64,000 bases of DNA, from assembly GCF_020379485.1 (NCBI RefSeq), contig NC_063450.1:50124681-50188680 (forward strand), given 5' to 3'. The notes beneath the pieces were generated by a model. The model saw only the letters and a program-made list of their open reading frames with translations, made no database searches and was not told where the DNA came from. A program made the position numbers and the translations under genes. The DNA is from Brassica napus. Taxonomy: Eukaryota; Streptophyta; Magnoliopsida; Brassicales; Brassicaceae. Positions 49,252 to 60,013 of the stretch are shown piece after piece (positions within the stretch are counted from its first letter, which is position 1; the number at the start of each line of letters is the position of its first letter).

Positions 49252-51891
49252 ATATGTGGCACTTGTGTTCTAAATCATATTTCAAAGAATTCTAGAGCAC
49301 CTTATATAAACTATAGTCTAAAAATTATATTCTCTAGCAAAATAATATTTCGCAAGCTATAGTTGGTCGCATATATCAAATCTTTATTGTTTCGCAGGCT
49401 TTCCTTAAATAAAACCTACGGAATTACCAAATGTAATTAAAATATATATATAGCAATTAATGATTTTAAACAATAAAGATTTGATAACAATTTGTATATT
49501 TTTATCATTTTTGTTTATTTTTTTTATTATTAAAATAAATTACATAATTACATTAATCATATAATAAAAATCTATTTTTTGTATATGTTGTATTTTGAAT
49601 TTTTCAAAACGAGTATAAATTACTAAAACTGTTAAAAGTCTCACATAAACTTTTATGATGAAAGTTTAAATTTTTTTATATATTAAGATACAATGATTAT
49701 AAGACCTTATGAAGAAATAATTTTATTTTAATAGGTTTTTATGTTAATATATAATTTTATGTTAATATATATATATATATATATCATATCATATCGTTTA
49801 AATTAAACTATACATCGTATGAAAATGTATACCTATATTTTGATATTTGCATTGAACATATATTGAAAAGTTAATATTTTAATTTTGAAATCTTCATTGT
49901 TTTTTAAATGACTATAAATTATTGAAATTATCCCACATTAAAAAAAATTCGCTGGTGTAAACTTTTGTTACACAAATATGCAAATAATCATAAAATCATA
50001 TGAGTAGAACTTTGTTTAATAAATATCCATTTTAAAAGTGTACTATATATATATATATATGTTAATATCATTTAAATTTAATTATATATCATATACAATA
50101 GATAAGATTGATTGTTTTGATTTATTTACCCTAAAATGATTGCGAATAAACATGAGTGATAATTTGATTTATATGCACACGCCAATTTATTACCTAATAG
50201 TAACTTATTTCTTAATTATTTAATATATATACTTATTATTTTATTATTTCATAATATGCAGAAAAACATAAAATAAATAATAAATATAAAATATTTATTC
50301 TGCAAAAAGTGTAGATCTTAACCTAAGTATGTATCTTTTTAATTATTTTAAATCATAGGCATTTTCTAAATCTCAGGTCAAAACAAACAAACAAAATGAG
50401 AATAAACTTCAAAATCAATATTTATATCGAACAATAACCAAAATGAAAAAGAAAAAAATATTGAAGATAGATAAGAATGACACGTGAACGTAAACTTCTC
50501 ATAACTATAATTAATTTTTAAATTACTAAATCATGATATAATACCGAGCTGACATAGTTTCATTGTAATCAAATAAATCCGAGATTTTTTGAACTAAACG
50601 TTAGGTTCTTATGCAGTAAGTGATTTTTTTACATATTTTTTTTAAAAAAATGGGATCAGTTCATCAGTAAACAAATTATATAATTAACAAAAAATTTAAA
50701 AAATTGTTTAAAGACCAAAATATTAATTCAATAAAGAATATAAATTTATTTTTCTGTATAATATTTTTTAAATAATTTTTATATAAATTTATTCTGCGCA
50801 AAGTCTTGTCCTAGTAAGAAAGATACGAGAGAAGGCTTTGTGGCTATGGACTAACAAGAAAGCGCACGTGTGCAAAGTGTAATGCCCTTTACGTGCGTGC
50901 GTACGAATGCAACCCTTTACCTTTCTCTCTTGATAAGAAAGTTATTCACTATTTAGAGTATACTATTTCACAAACAATGATAGAAGCTTAGAAAAAATGG
51001 CAGTGAATCTTTTTGTGTAAGCAAACAAAATCCATAGAAATGAGTTATCTTCCAAACATTTTCACTATCCTCTCTAGTCATGTAATCAATACATGACAAC
51101 CAAATCAGTGATACCAATACATCAGGTGACCTGAAATTACACTTGTGATCATATATACAATGCTCGAAAAATCTGCTTAGCCAGTAAATCAAGAAGCCAA
51201 CTAAACAAAGCTTCACTTATGCACACCTCTGGCTCTAGTTAATATATATTTGAACTATGAAAGTCTAAATACGGAATGAGAAAGTACATAGGTTGTGACT
51301 GTATTGTAGTTTGAGCGCAACATATTACGCTAGAAATTGTTTTATTCTTATTAACGCTGGAATATTTCAATCAGGTAAAATTTTCATTTTTCTCACTTAC
51401 TCCACTCACTATTGAAACAACGGGAAATATACACTAAACACTACTCTAGATCACATAAGAGTAATTTTATTTTCCTCTCTTTTACTCATTTTTTTTATTT
51501 TTTCACTTTTTTTTTCCTCCCATTTCCACTTATTATATTCCTCTCATTTACTTCACGAACAACCAATCACACTTATAGATACAGATATAAAGAAGCATAA
51601 CTAAAAATATATCATTATTGATAAAAATTTACATCCAAAGGTGGTCGGTCATCCACTAGCAGTCGCATGGATATCTAGTAGACATTGAACATGATATAAA
51701 GTGACAAATAGGTGGAATAATCAATGGGAATCTTCATTCACATCCCTAAATAAAAAAAAACATTTCGAGCCTATGACCTAGCTTAGCTATAGCTACTCCA
51801 TAACATATATGAAAAGAGTTTATATAATTAATTTAGAAGTTGTGGAAAGTTATAAGATGATTGGTAGGGAGAGGACTCGAGAAAAAGGGTT

Positions 51892-51907
51892 GGGGGGGGG
51901 GGGGGGG
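51892..51907 (+). repeat. G16 mononucleotide run
   Basis: Sixteen consecutive G residues in an otherwise AT-rich region, just before CAGCCAATGGG. Unstable in replication and able to form quadruplex structures; length may be an assembly estimate. Confidence 0.85.
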
Positions 51908-52087
51908 CAGCCAATGGGCCCTATTTCTTTCCCAACATCCCACATGCACACTACGTCTCTCCATTCTCTTTCATTCCGTATTTCACAATCTCACTTACTC
52001 AATGATTGTAATGTATTAGCCTATAACTAATGTTCTAGTAAACCAAGCAGTCGTAGCTGGTGGTAAAGAATAAACAAGGCAGCTTGT

Positions 52088-52323
52088 AAACCCTATCGGG
52101 GAGATGTTTCGTATTAACGCCCAACACAATGAACTTAAAGGCAAGGCCCAAACATAGTGTAAGGGTATATGCGTAAATAATAATAATCAAACGCAGCAAG
52201 TAAACCCTCTACTAAAACCCTAGACGCACTTGTATAAAAAAAACACTCACATTGCACTAGGTTAATTGCTTACGACGTCATTTAACTCTCCCTTGAAACT
52301 TGTCTCTTCCTTGTCAAGCAAAC
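52088..52323 (+). promoter_or_regulatory. Fibrillarin promoter with telo boxes and a site II element
   Basis: Telo boxes AAACCCTA occur at 52088-52095 and 52215-52222, and a site II element GGCCCA (TGGGCC on the other strand) at 52145-52150. This combination marks promoters of plant ribosomal-protein and nucleolar genes. A palindrome ACGACGTCA lies at about 52272. Confidence 0.75.
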
Positions 52324-54358
52324 ATGAGACCTCCTCTAACTGGTGGTAAGAACCCTAGCCGCCGCTTTTTATGTTTTGTCTCCATCGTAACAATAGCTAG
52401 TTCTCTGTTAGTTTTGTCTGAACTCGTTGTGTTTAGCTGACTTGAATATCAAAGTTGTTCCCTTTAGCTCAGAAATCAATTGGGTATTGAGAATATTGAG
52501 TTTCTGCTTTAATGTTGTTTTGTGTTTCAGGACGTGGTGGTGGTGGGTTCAGTGGTGGACGAGGAGATAGCTCTGGAGGTAGAGGTAGAGGAGGAGGAAG
52601 AAGAGGTTTTGGAGACCGTGGACGCGGCAGAGGCATGAGAGGAGTACGTGGTCGCGGAAGAGGAGTACCTGCTCGCGGAGGAATGAAGGGAGGCAGCAAA
52701 GTGATTGTGGAGCCACACAGACACGCTGGAGTGTTCATTGCAAAGGGTAAAGAAGATGCTCTTGTTACTAAGAACTTGGTTCCTGGTGAAGCTGTTTACA
52801 ATGAGAAGAGAATCTCCGTTCAGGTATATTATTAGATGATTGATTGATACTTGATGTTCGTTCGTTTGTTTGTTTACCTCTTTCTTAATTGGTTTGTGAT
52901 TGAATCTACAGAATGAGGATGGAACCAAGATTGAGTACAGGGTGTGGAACCCTTTCCGTTCTAAGTTGGCAGCTGCTATTCTCGGTGGTGTTGATAACAT
53001 TTATATCGTAAGTTGGACTCTTGTTTGAATCTTATTTATGCTGCTGTCTGTGGCAAAGTGTTCATGTATTGATTGTTTTATGTTTCAATGTAGAAACCTG
53101 GTGCTAAAGTTCTATACCTTGGTGCTGCCTCTGGAACCACAGTCTCCCATGTATCTGATATTGTTGGACCTGTAAGCAAAACTTGGCCTTTTATGTTCCT
53201 GGTTGTCAAAAGTGTTATGTTATTTCTTATAATGTTGTCTTTGTGATATTGTAGGAGGGATGTGTTTACGCTGTTGAGTTTTCTCACAGAAGTGGTAGAG
53301 ATTTGGTGAACATGGCTAAGAAGAGAACTAATGTTATTCCAATCATTGAAGATGCCAGACACCCTGCTAAATACAGAATGCTCGTAGGCATGGTTGATGT
53401 TATCTTCGCTGATGTTGCTCAACCAGATCAGGTTTGCGTCTTTAATGAATGGCTGATACTTCCTTCAAATTTATTTCAAAAACTTTTGCTGTATAGCATT
53501 ATATTTGTGCTTTGCTATTAAAAATGATGTTCTGATGATGGCAAATGATGAGCTTTACTTGGATTCCCCTTCAGATCATCATGGGTGATGCAAAACTCCA
53601 AGTTACTGATGCTTAAGAACATCTTGTTTCTCTATTCTTAAATATGGTTTCAAATTTTGGTTTCTTTTCGGATTTTATGCCATTGTTTTTAAAAAATGGC
53701 AATTGTAGTAGGAACATATATGTTCTGTACATTTTGCATTTACCATTTTGGTTTTCAAAAAAAAACATCTATAATTGAAAAATACTAATTCAGAATCGAT
53801 TTTTGGTTTTCCTGATGTGACTAAATCAAAGATTTTAGTCATTAGTATCTGATTTGATAATTTGATTGGTGCTGATGCCATTTAGCTTTTCTTGTTCAAA
53901 GTTTCTAATGTCATTTTGGTTTCAAGAGTTGCTATCATATTATATTTATATGTAATGATGGTTCATTATGAAATGTTGTTTGTGCTTAAAACCCCTTTAA
54001 ATAGGCTAGGATCGTCGCTTTGAATGCAAATTTCTTCCTCAAAACAGGAGGTCACTTTGTTATCTCAATCAAGGTTAGTAGCATTCCAAAACATTCATTC
54101 ATGTTAACTTTGAACGTTCATTCACAGACAAAGAGTTTAGTAAACATGTTTGTGTGTCTCTCTCTCTCTTTGCAGGCTAACTGTATTGACTCAACAGTTC
54201 CAGCAGAAGCTGTGTTTCAGAGCGAAGTGAAGAAGCTGCAACAAGAGCAGTTCAAGCCAGCAGAGCAAGTGACGCTTGAGCCTTTTGAGCGTGACCATGC
54301 CTGCGTCGTTGGTACCTACCGTGCGCCTAAGAAGGCCAAGGCTGCTACTGCTGCTTAG
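52324..54358 (+). CDS. FIB2: Fibrillarin 2, rRNA 2'-O-methyltransferase
   Basis: Catalytic subunit of box C/D snoRNPs in the nucleolus; it methylates ribose 2'-OH groups on pre-rRNA (and a histone H2A glutamine in eukaryotes). Seven exons (52324-52345, 52531-52823, 52912-53007, 53094-53171, 53255-53431, 54005-54073, 54176-54358) encode 305 residues. An N-terminal Gly/Arg-rich GAR domain (residues about 8-65) precedes the methyltransferase: [20 protein letters not shown], the SAM-binding [34 protein letters not shown], and [12 protein letters not shown]. The catalytic K-D-K-H set can be matched to [10 protein letters not shown] region, [10 protein letters not shown], and HFVISIKANCID. The C-terminus is KKAKAATAA. 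The fifth intron (573 bp) hosts a U60-type snoRNA, as in Arabidopsis fibrillarin genes. Positional match: At4g25630. Confidence 0.96.
53526..53623 (+). ncRNA. U60: Box C/D snoRNA, U60 type, in fibrillarin intron 5
   Basis: Box C TGATGA (53533-53538) and box D CTGA (53606-53609) are bracketed by perfectly complementary flanks GATGTTC (53526-53532) and GAACATC (53617-53623). An internal C'-like GGTGATG (53584-53590) and D'-like CAGA (53572-53575) are present. The 13 nt before D' (53559-53571, TTGGATTCCCCTT) pair with the 25S rRNA segment AAGGGGAAUCCGA, with a single G-U pair. By the fifth-nucleotide rule this would guide methylation of the third G in GGGG. Arabidopsis FIB1 and FIB2 are known to carry U60 snoRNAs in intron 5, so identity is well supported. 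The exact RNA ends are inferred. Confidence 0.88.
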
Positions 54359-54892
54359 AAAGTTCAGAGATTTATTTTGGATTTGTTTCACTCCTTTTTT
54401 GTACCTCAGATTTTGCTTCTATCTTCCTCCCTTTAGAATCAGGCTTTAGGTTTTTTATCCAAGTTTTGAGTATGTATACTTTTTGAACCTTGTTAGGCTT
54501 TTTAATCGTGAACTTATTTAATCAGAACTGGATTTTAGAAAAAGTTCTATAAAATTTCCTGACTTGTTTGTTTGAATTATAATCATAAATATAACATGAA
54601 CCAACTTTCCCCCTCGTGGTGATGAATGTCAATGGTGAGGTTAAAAAAAATAATATGAGAAAATATATTCTTGAACCAGGGATTTGCTCGTCACGGCCAT
54701 AATCCACATACCACATGCCACCAATACCTGTAACTGTAAGCAACTATATTTAATGGTGATTCACAATCACGATTCACAACTCTTTATTTAGTGAGCGAGG
54801 ACGTTTTACTTATATTCACGAAATGAGCACACAGAAGATAGCAGGAGAAAAAGTAGTTTTCATCAAAAAATGAAAATTAATAAAAAGAGAAT
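54359..54892. other. 3' flank of FIB2
   Basis: FIB2 3' UTR and AT-rich spacer up to tRNA-Leu; nothing else seen. Confidence 0.4.
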
Positions 54893-54976
54893 TGTCAGAA
54901 GTGGGATTTGAACCCACGCCCTCTTTCGAAGACCAGAACTTGAGTCTGGCGCCTTAGACCACTCGGCCATCCTGAC
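54893..54976 (-). tRNA. tRNA-Leu (anticodon CAA)
   Basis: The minus strand starts GTCAGGATGGCCGAGTGG and folds as a class II tRNA. The acceptor stem GTCAGGA pairs with TTCTGAC (one G-U), the anticodon arm is CCAGACTCAAGTTCTGG with CAA, there is a long variable arm, the T arm is GTGGGTTCAAATCCCAC, and the discriminator is A. No intron in the anticodon loop. Confidence 0.95.
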
Positions 54977-55393
54977 TATTTTTAACAAGTCTAATGAAAA
55001 GAAATAATATCTGTGCTTATGTAAAATAAAACAATTTCTTGAGCAAATTAGTAATGTAAAAGTCTTGAATTCATAAAAGCTAGTACAGGGTTGCTTGAAT
55101 TCATAAGTTGTTAGTACAGGGTTGTTTGAATTCATGTGAAAGTTTAAATTAGTTGGTTGATACATTTAAGTCAGACGAGTAGATGTATCTGACATTTGGT
55201 AGGTTTCAGTTGCATTTATCTTTTCTTTTGGAAGAAAATAGCAAAAGCACCGTTTGTTACTTCACTGGTCGAGCAGTTTCCTAGAGCCTAATAAAGTTAC
55301 TACTGGTGGTACCAAACCAATGAGAGAACACAAACAAAAAAGCCTTAGAGCTACATATTCATTTTCAAAGCTAAACAAAAGAGAAACCACAAA
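54977..55393. other. Spacer between tRNA-Leu and the MATE gene
   Basis: Includes three imperfect copies of a GAATTCAT(A/G) TAGTACAGGGTTG-like unit at about 55068-55136, a small tandem duplication, and the 3' flank of the MATE gene. No gene seen. Confidence 0.4.
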
Positions 55394-57311
55394 TCATGCA
55401 ATTAAATCCTTTGTTTCACTCCCTCCCCACTTCTTCATACGTTCCATTGTCTCCTCCACCTGTTCATCACAGTTATTTAATTATGGATCTCAATGGACAA
55501 GTGCATATGGATACGGTTTTGAGTCTGAATAAGGTTCTTACCTCTTTATTCCAGTTTGTCTTGTATACAACAACTATCAGTAACAACGTTTGAAGCGTTG
55601 TTCCTGCTATCATTCCACCCCAAAGTCCCTGAAAACATTATTAAAAATAATCACTATTAATGGACTTGAAAGGTAGATTTTAAGCATGTTTTTACTTACC
55701 ATCACTCCCAAGTTTGCTTTGTAACCAAGAAGATACCCAAAGGGAAGGCCAAAAATGTAGTAACAACCCAAGTTGATATAAGCCACTAAGCCTTGCCAAC
55801 CACCTCCAATAGCCACACCTAATGAATTAAACCAAGAGACTGTTATTATGATGTGATAAAAACCTCTGGTTTGGTTTTTGATGGAAGAAAAGATATTATT
55901 GTGTTACCGGAAATAACTGGCTGCACGCTGTTAAGAACCATGGTTATGCCAAGAAGATAAGCTAGCTTAGACACTGCCCGTTTTAGTACTTCGCTGCTTG
56001 TGAAGATGATAGCAAAATGATCTCTGGCTATGATGATAGCCACCATAAAGACAAGACCAATGAGGAGAGACTGGAACACCGTTACATAGACAGAGTATTT
56101 AGCTGCTCGTGGACGGCCTAACCCAAGCTCATTAGAGACACGGACACTAACACAAGTAGACAACACATTAGCTTCATAAGTCTAATATTTACCTAAACAA
56201 TGTCGGTACCTTATAGCAGCGTTTATTCCAATGAACAACATAGCCTCCACACCGTTAACATTCATGCTGAAATGTCAAAATATTTCAAATATTACGTGAT
56301 AGTAAAATATGATTAGTATACAAAAGCATTTTTTGTGAAAGTCACTAACCATATAGAAAGGGAATCAACAGCGATGACAGCGTTGTCAAGACGACCAGTA
56401 AGGACAATGATACTCATCATATACCAAAGCTCAAGACAAAGCATAACAGCAGACGCAATAGAGAGCCTTACAAAAGCCCAAATCTCTTTAAAAGCCAACC
56501 AAGTCAAGCCAGTCCACCCTTCATTACACCAACCAATCACATAAACAATCTGAGAGATCGCTGTTCCCCAGTTCGTAATACTAAACGCCAAAGCGGCACC
56601 GTTTGTTCCCCAACCAAACACAACTATGAACAGCCAGAGCATAGCAACGTGCATGATAAGAGCGACGAAACCAATCCAAGCGATGGCGATGACTTTGCTC
56701 TGCGCTTGAAGGAACTTTGAGGTAGGGAAAGTGAAAGCCATCGAGAAGAGCTGAGGGATGGTTAGAAGAGTGAACTCTCCAGCTGCAACAGCAATCTCCT
56801 CTGCTTGACCGAGAAGTCTCAAGACGGGTGTGGCGAAGATGTAGATAGGAAGGAGGAAGATGCATGAAACGGATAAAATAATCCATGATCTCTGCATGTA
56901 GACGCCTAACATGTGGACTTGACCAGCTCCAAAGGCTTGGCCACAAAGTGTTTCAAGCGCACTTCCCATGCCAAGCTGCACCAAAGCAAGATTCAAACAA
57001 CAAGCATGGAGGGATCTAGAGAGAGGTCAGGGAAGAGAGAGAGAGAGTACCAAGAAGCCAAAGGAGAAGGTGCCAATGACGGAGAGAGAGATGGAGACGG
57101 CGGAGAGCTCTATCTCGCCGATGTGGCCAACAAAGATGTTGGTGAAGGAGGTGACGCCGTACTGGCAGATGATGTTGAAACCTATAGGAGCAGCGATCTT
57201 CCACAGCTTGGCTGACTCCATAGAAAAGACTCGCTTCACCTCGCTCAGGGTCCTCGCCGGCGAGTAATCCTCCTTTACCTCATTGCCAAGAAACGGCGTC
57301 GTTGGATCCAT
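55394..57311 (-). CDS. DTX35: MATE transporter, DETOXIFICATION 35 / flower flavonoid transporter type
   Basis: Proton-coupled multidrug and toxic compound extrusion carrier of the vacuolar membrane; Arabidopsis DTX35 (FFT) affects flavonoids in flowers. Seven exons (57311-57051, 56975-56350, 56266-56210, 56146-55908, 55818-55700, 55628-55542, 55459-55394) give 484 residues with about twelve hydrophobic helices. Family motifs: GMGSALETLCGQAFGAGQ, QLFSMAFTFPTSKFLQAQ, GTNGAALAFSITNW, MNVNGVEAMLFIGINAAI, SVRVSNELGLGRPRAAKYS and VAIGGGWQGLVAYINLGCYY. The N-terminal tail is cytosolic (MDPTTPFLGNEVKEDYS) and the C-terminus ends WGGSETKDLIA. All exon phases agree, so the gene looks intact. Positional match: At4g25640. 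Confidence 0.93.
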
Positions 57312-59231
57312 CTCCTCCTCAAAGAGTCTGAAACGTTAAAACCTACGGGGCTTCACTCACTAGCCTATCTTTTTAAGTCTTTTATCTCTTTAGAGTCAAT
57401 GTCTGTTGCGAAATAATAGGTTTGGTTTTATATAACAAAGACGTTGTTGGATCACACACTTCTTCTCTCCACCCTTCGTTTTTGCATACTAATCATATTT
57501 TATTATCAAGCAAAGAAAAAAAAATATAAATTATTATCACAACAAGTCAACTATATATATATATATGACTCAGTTGATGGAAAATATCATTTTTTGCCAA
57601 GAAAAAAATGAAGATTTAAAATCTAGTGTTCTGGCTGCATTGGTTGCATGCTAGCCTTTAAAATTTAATATTATACCAAAAAGAGAGTTAATATTCTCGC
57701 ACAAAAAGGTGGAGAATAACTTATTAACTTTATTACCTATTACTATAGTCTAAAAATAGGATAAAATCACATTTAGCAGAAATCTTTTTTTTTCTGTATG
57801 TTTAGAGTTTGGGAAAAAGGATAATAGTTATGGAAAAAAGAGAGAAAAGAAAGAAAGTGTTGGAGAAACTTACTTCGAAATGGCATGGCTGGGGTAGGTG
57901 AGGCTAACCGGTGGCGACGTTTTGCTTATGAATCAAACAAATAAACTTTAAAAATGAGAGAGACATGTTAGCGTTGTGCCTCTCTTTAATGCCTCTTTCG
58001 TGGCAAACGACATAAAGCATTTACTAGGGAGGGTGGGAGAGAGAGAGGTATGCGTTGTGAAAAGTTTGGATTAGAATTTTACCAAAAAAAAAAGTTTGGA
58101 ATGTTGTTAATATTCCTTAGTTTCAAAATGTTAATATGTTTCTGGAGTACTTAAAAACATATTAAATTTTTATTTTTCGATAATCGTTAAATTTTGATTA
58201 TAAATGTATTATTTCTGGTGATTAACTATTTTCCACAATTTTTATCCTATCAAAAATCAATAAACATAATTTTGAAAAAAAATAAATGTATAAGAAGTAT
58301 TAATATGTATCTTTTTGAAATAAGTTTATTTTCTAAAGCATGAATCATTTTGAATGAATGGATTAATATACATCATCGTATACTTAGAAATCGGATGTTA
58401 CAGTTGTCCATTCAATTTTAACATCCAAAAGGTTAACACATAGCTCCACTTCCATGCTGGTAGGCAATAAGTATGAATAGCATATATATATATATATATG
58501 TTACGGTAGGAAACTTGCTTAATCCTTCTAGAAGCCAAATAAGGAGTTACGTAACGTATGGGTCGGATGATGCATTGATCAATAATATTGGAAGAAGAGT
58601 ACAAGAAATAAACTTTTTTTCTTTTAGGGTGTTTCTACGGAAACTACTACTATGGTCCCATGGTCCAGCTTTCTAGTTTTGGTCTTCGTCGTCCCTACTG
58701 TGTTTCATAATTTAAAACCTTTTTGACATCGATCAACCCAAACATACATGTACATCATCATCATCATCTTCTTAACTTGCGAACCGAGCCCCATCCAGTT
58801 CACCAAAGGCCAATCTTGGCCTGGAAGAAATGTACCTAATCATATTGGTGCGTTCAAGTGACATTAGATGGGCCAAGATTTTGCAAATGAGCTTTCATAA
58901 TCCAGTTGTTTCTTTTTTTTTCTGCAACTTATTTTACCTCCTATTTTCTATAGTTAAGATTTTGCAAAGTTACTCATACAGTTGTTTTGCATACAGTTGA
59001 AACCTAAAGATGATTGCAATTCAGATGTGAAGAGTTTTTGTGACAAGTTTGATGAGTACAATGCATCCGTACACATTGCAGGTGAAAAAGGCATACATCT
59101 AGACAACAGAGCAATCTCACACCAAAGCAACCAAAAGGGTTCTGGAATAAACAGCACAGTTCGTCAGTAACACGAACCATAACACATTCATGATTCTTTT
59201 AGCGAACCAAATCTGAAAATCATGGTATTCA
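57312..59231. other. Intergenic region, AT-rich
   Basis: Carries the MATE leader and promoter (left) and the 3' flank of the gene at 59232 (right). AT microsatellites lie at about 57551-57566 and 58481-58500. I found no gene; the genes between DTX35 and At4g25670 in Arabidopsis (At4g25650 and At4g25660) were not seen here. Confidence 0.4.
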
Positions 59232-59774
59232 TCATCCCCGGAACAGCCCATTGAACACAAGGGTATTCCCGTCACTGTTTTCAGATATCTGTAGCGACGA
59301 GACAGCCTGAGCAGCAATCAAATCAGTTGACATCCCCATGTTGTCATCCCAAACATCACTAGCGAACGGCGACCAGTTACCGTCTCCTAATCCACAACCG
59401 TTTGACACAAACCCAATCCCTTGAACCGCATAGCTTTCACCTCTAAACATATCCATCTTGAAACCCTTTTCTTCACCAAGCATGACTCGAGATGAATCAT
59501 CACCGTCAGAATCTTCTCCCAGTAGGACGTGAAGAGCAACAGCTTCTGCAATAGCAGCCCCCTCTTCATCTAACCTCTGCTGCTCTTCAAGTTTCTTCTG
59601 CTTCTTCTTCTCAAGCTCAGCCCTGATGGCAGCAGAAGTAGCAAGAGCTTTCTCAAGACGTCTCTTCTTCTTCTCAGCTTGTTTGACACGATCAAACTCA
59701 TCTTTACCATGTGCCTTCTTCTTCTTCAATTTACTAGCTACTGATTGAACTTGCTTGCACACACAGTGATCCAT
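59232..59774 (-). CDS. Unknown plant protein, At4g25670/At4g25690 type
   Basis: Single-exon 180-residue protein starting MDHCVCKQVQSVASKLKKKK at 59774. Longer upstream readings pass through the leader microsatellite and are not credible. Residues about 25-75 form a strongly charged coiled coil (DRVKQAEKKKRRLEKAL, RAELEKKKQKKLEEQQRL). The rest is acidic and Gly-rich, with a conserved-looking AIAEAVALHVLLGEDSD. There is no catalytic motif, signal peptide or membrane segment. The family is plant-specific and its function is not established. In Arabidopsis the At4g25670, At4g25690 and At5g52550 genes carry conserved peptide upstream ORFs, and one is present here (59855-60013), so translational control is likely. 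Which of the two chromosome 4 genes this matches is unclear. Confidence 0.82.
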   Translation of the reverse strand: MDHCVCKQVQSVASKLKKKKAHGKDEFDRVKQAEKKKRRLEKALATSAAIRAELEKKKQKKLEEQQRLDEEGAAIAEAVALHVLLGEDSDGDDSSRVMLGEEKGFKMDMFRGESYAVQGIGFVSNGCGLGDGNWSPFASDVWDDNMGMSTDLIAAQAVSSLQISENSDGNTLVFNGLFRG

Positions 59775-59786
59775 AATTTCTTGCTT

Positions 59787-59811
59787 ATAATATATATATA
59801 TATATATATAA
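59787..59811. repeat. AT microsatellite in the 5' leader
   Basis: About 12 AT units lie in the roughly 80-nt stretch between the upstream ORF stop and the main start codon of the At4g25670-like gene. Confidence 0.85.
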
Positions 59812-59854
59812 TTTCTAACTAAATAAACTCGTAGAGGAACGATCTCAAGAACTA

Positions 59855-60013
59855 CTACAACCACTCAGGTATATAGGAATACCTCATGGTTCGGACAATA
59901 CAATCCCAAAAAGAAACAAGTGGAGACAACTTAAGAGAGACGTTGTAAGAATTAACATTTGGAATCACACGTCCTCCTCTCTCATACCCCTTAGACTCGC
60001 CCATTTTCTGCAT
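59855..60013 (-). CDS. Conserved-type upstream ORF (CPuORF12/13 group), 52 aa
   Basis: The minus strand from ATG 60013 stays open for 52 codons to TAG at 59857-59855. The peptide begins MQKMGESKGYERGGRVIP and ends SFWDCIVRTMRYSYIPEWL; ATG 60004 (MGES) is an alternative start. It lies directly upstream of the main ORF (start 59774) in another frame, separated by about 80 nt. The aromatic, compositionally ordered C-terminus is unlike leader sequence and resembles ribosome-stalling uORF peptides. Arabidopsis annotates conserved uORFs on the orthologous genes (At4g25672 and At4g25692). I infer homology from position and character; I cannot align the peptides here. It would act by repressing translation of the downstream protein. 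Confidence 0.75.
   Translation of the reverse strand: MQKMGESKGYERGGRVIPNVNSYNVSLKLSPLVSFWDCIVRTMRYSYIPEWL

Larger units (their letters stand above)
46430..52087. other. Gene-free 5.7 kb region rich in transposon remnants
   Basis: No gene recognised on either strand. It contains the promoter of the 46429 gene (left 400 bp), very AT-rich DNA, a hAT-type MITE at 48596-49251, a possible Helitron around it, and a G16 run at 51892-51907. The short ORFs at 47042, 47853, 48191 and 50968 show no family features or exon structure. Confidence 0.45.

Noticed and set aside
51412..51600. Phe-rich ORF suggesting a membrane peptide
   Set aside because: Produced by T-rich low-complexity DNA.
52469..53000. 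Pro-rich and Ser-rich minus-strand ORFs opposite fibrillarin
   Set aside because: Antisense shadows of the Gly/Arg-rich GAR exon; low complexity and no splice logic.
54863..55165. 100-codon ORF containing MAEWSKAPDSSSGLRKRAWVQIP
   Set aside because: This peptide is simply the translation of the tRNA-Leu gene at 54893-54976 and appears wherever this tRNA occurs.
58982..59170. 62-codon plus-strand ORF near the 3' end of the At4g25670-like gene
   Set aside because: No start context, exon structure or similarity; likely antisense of the 3' flank.
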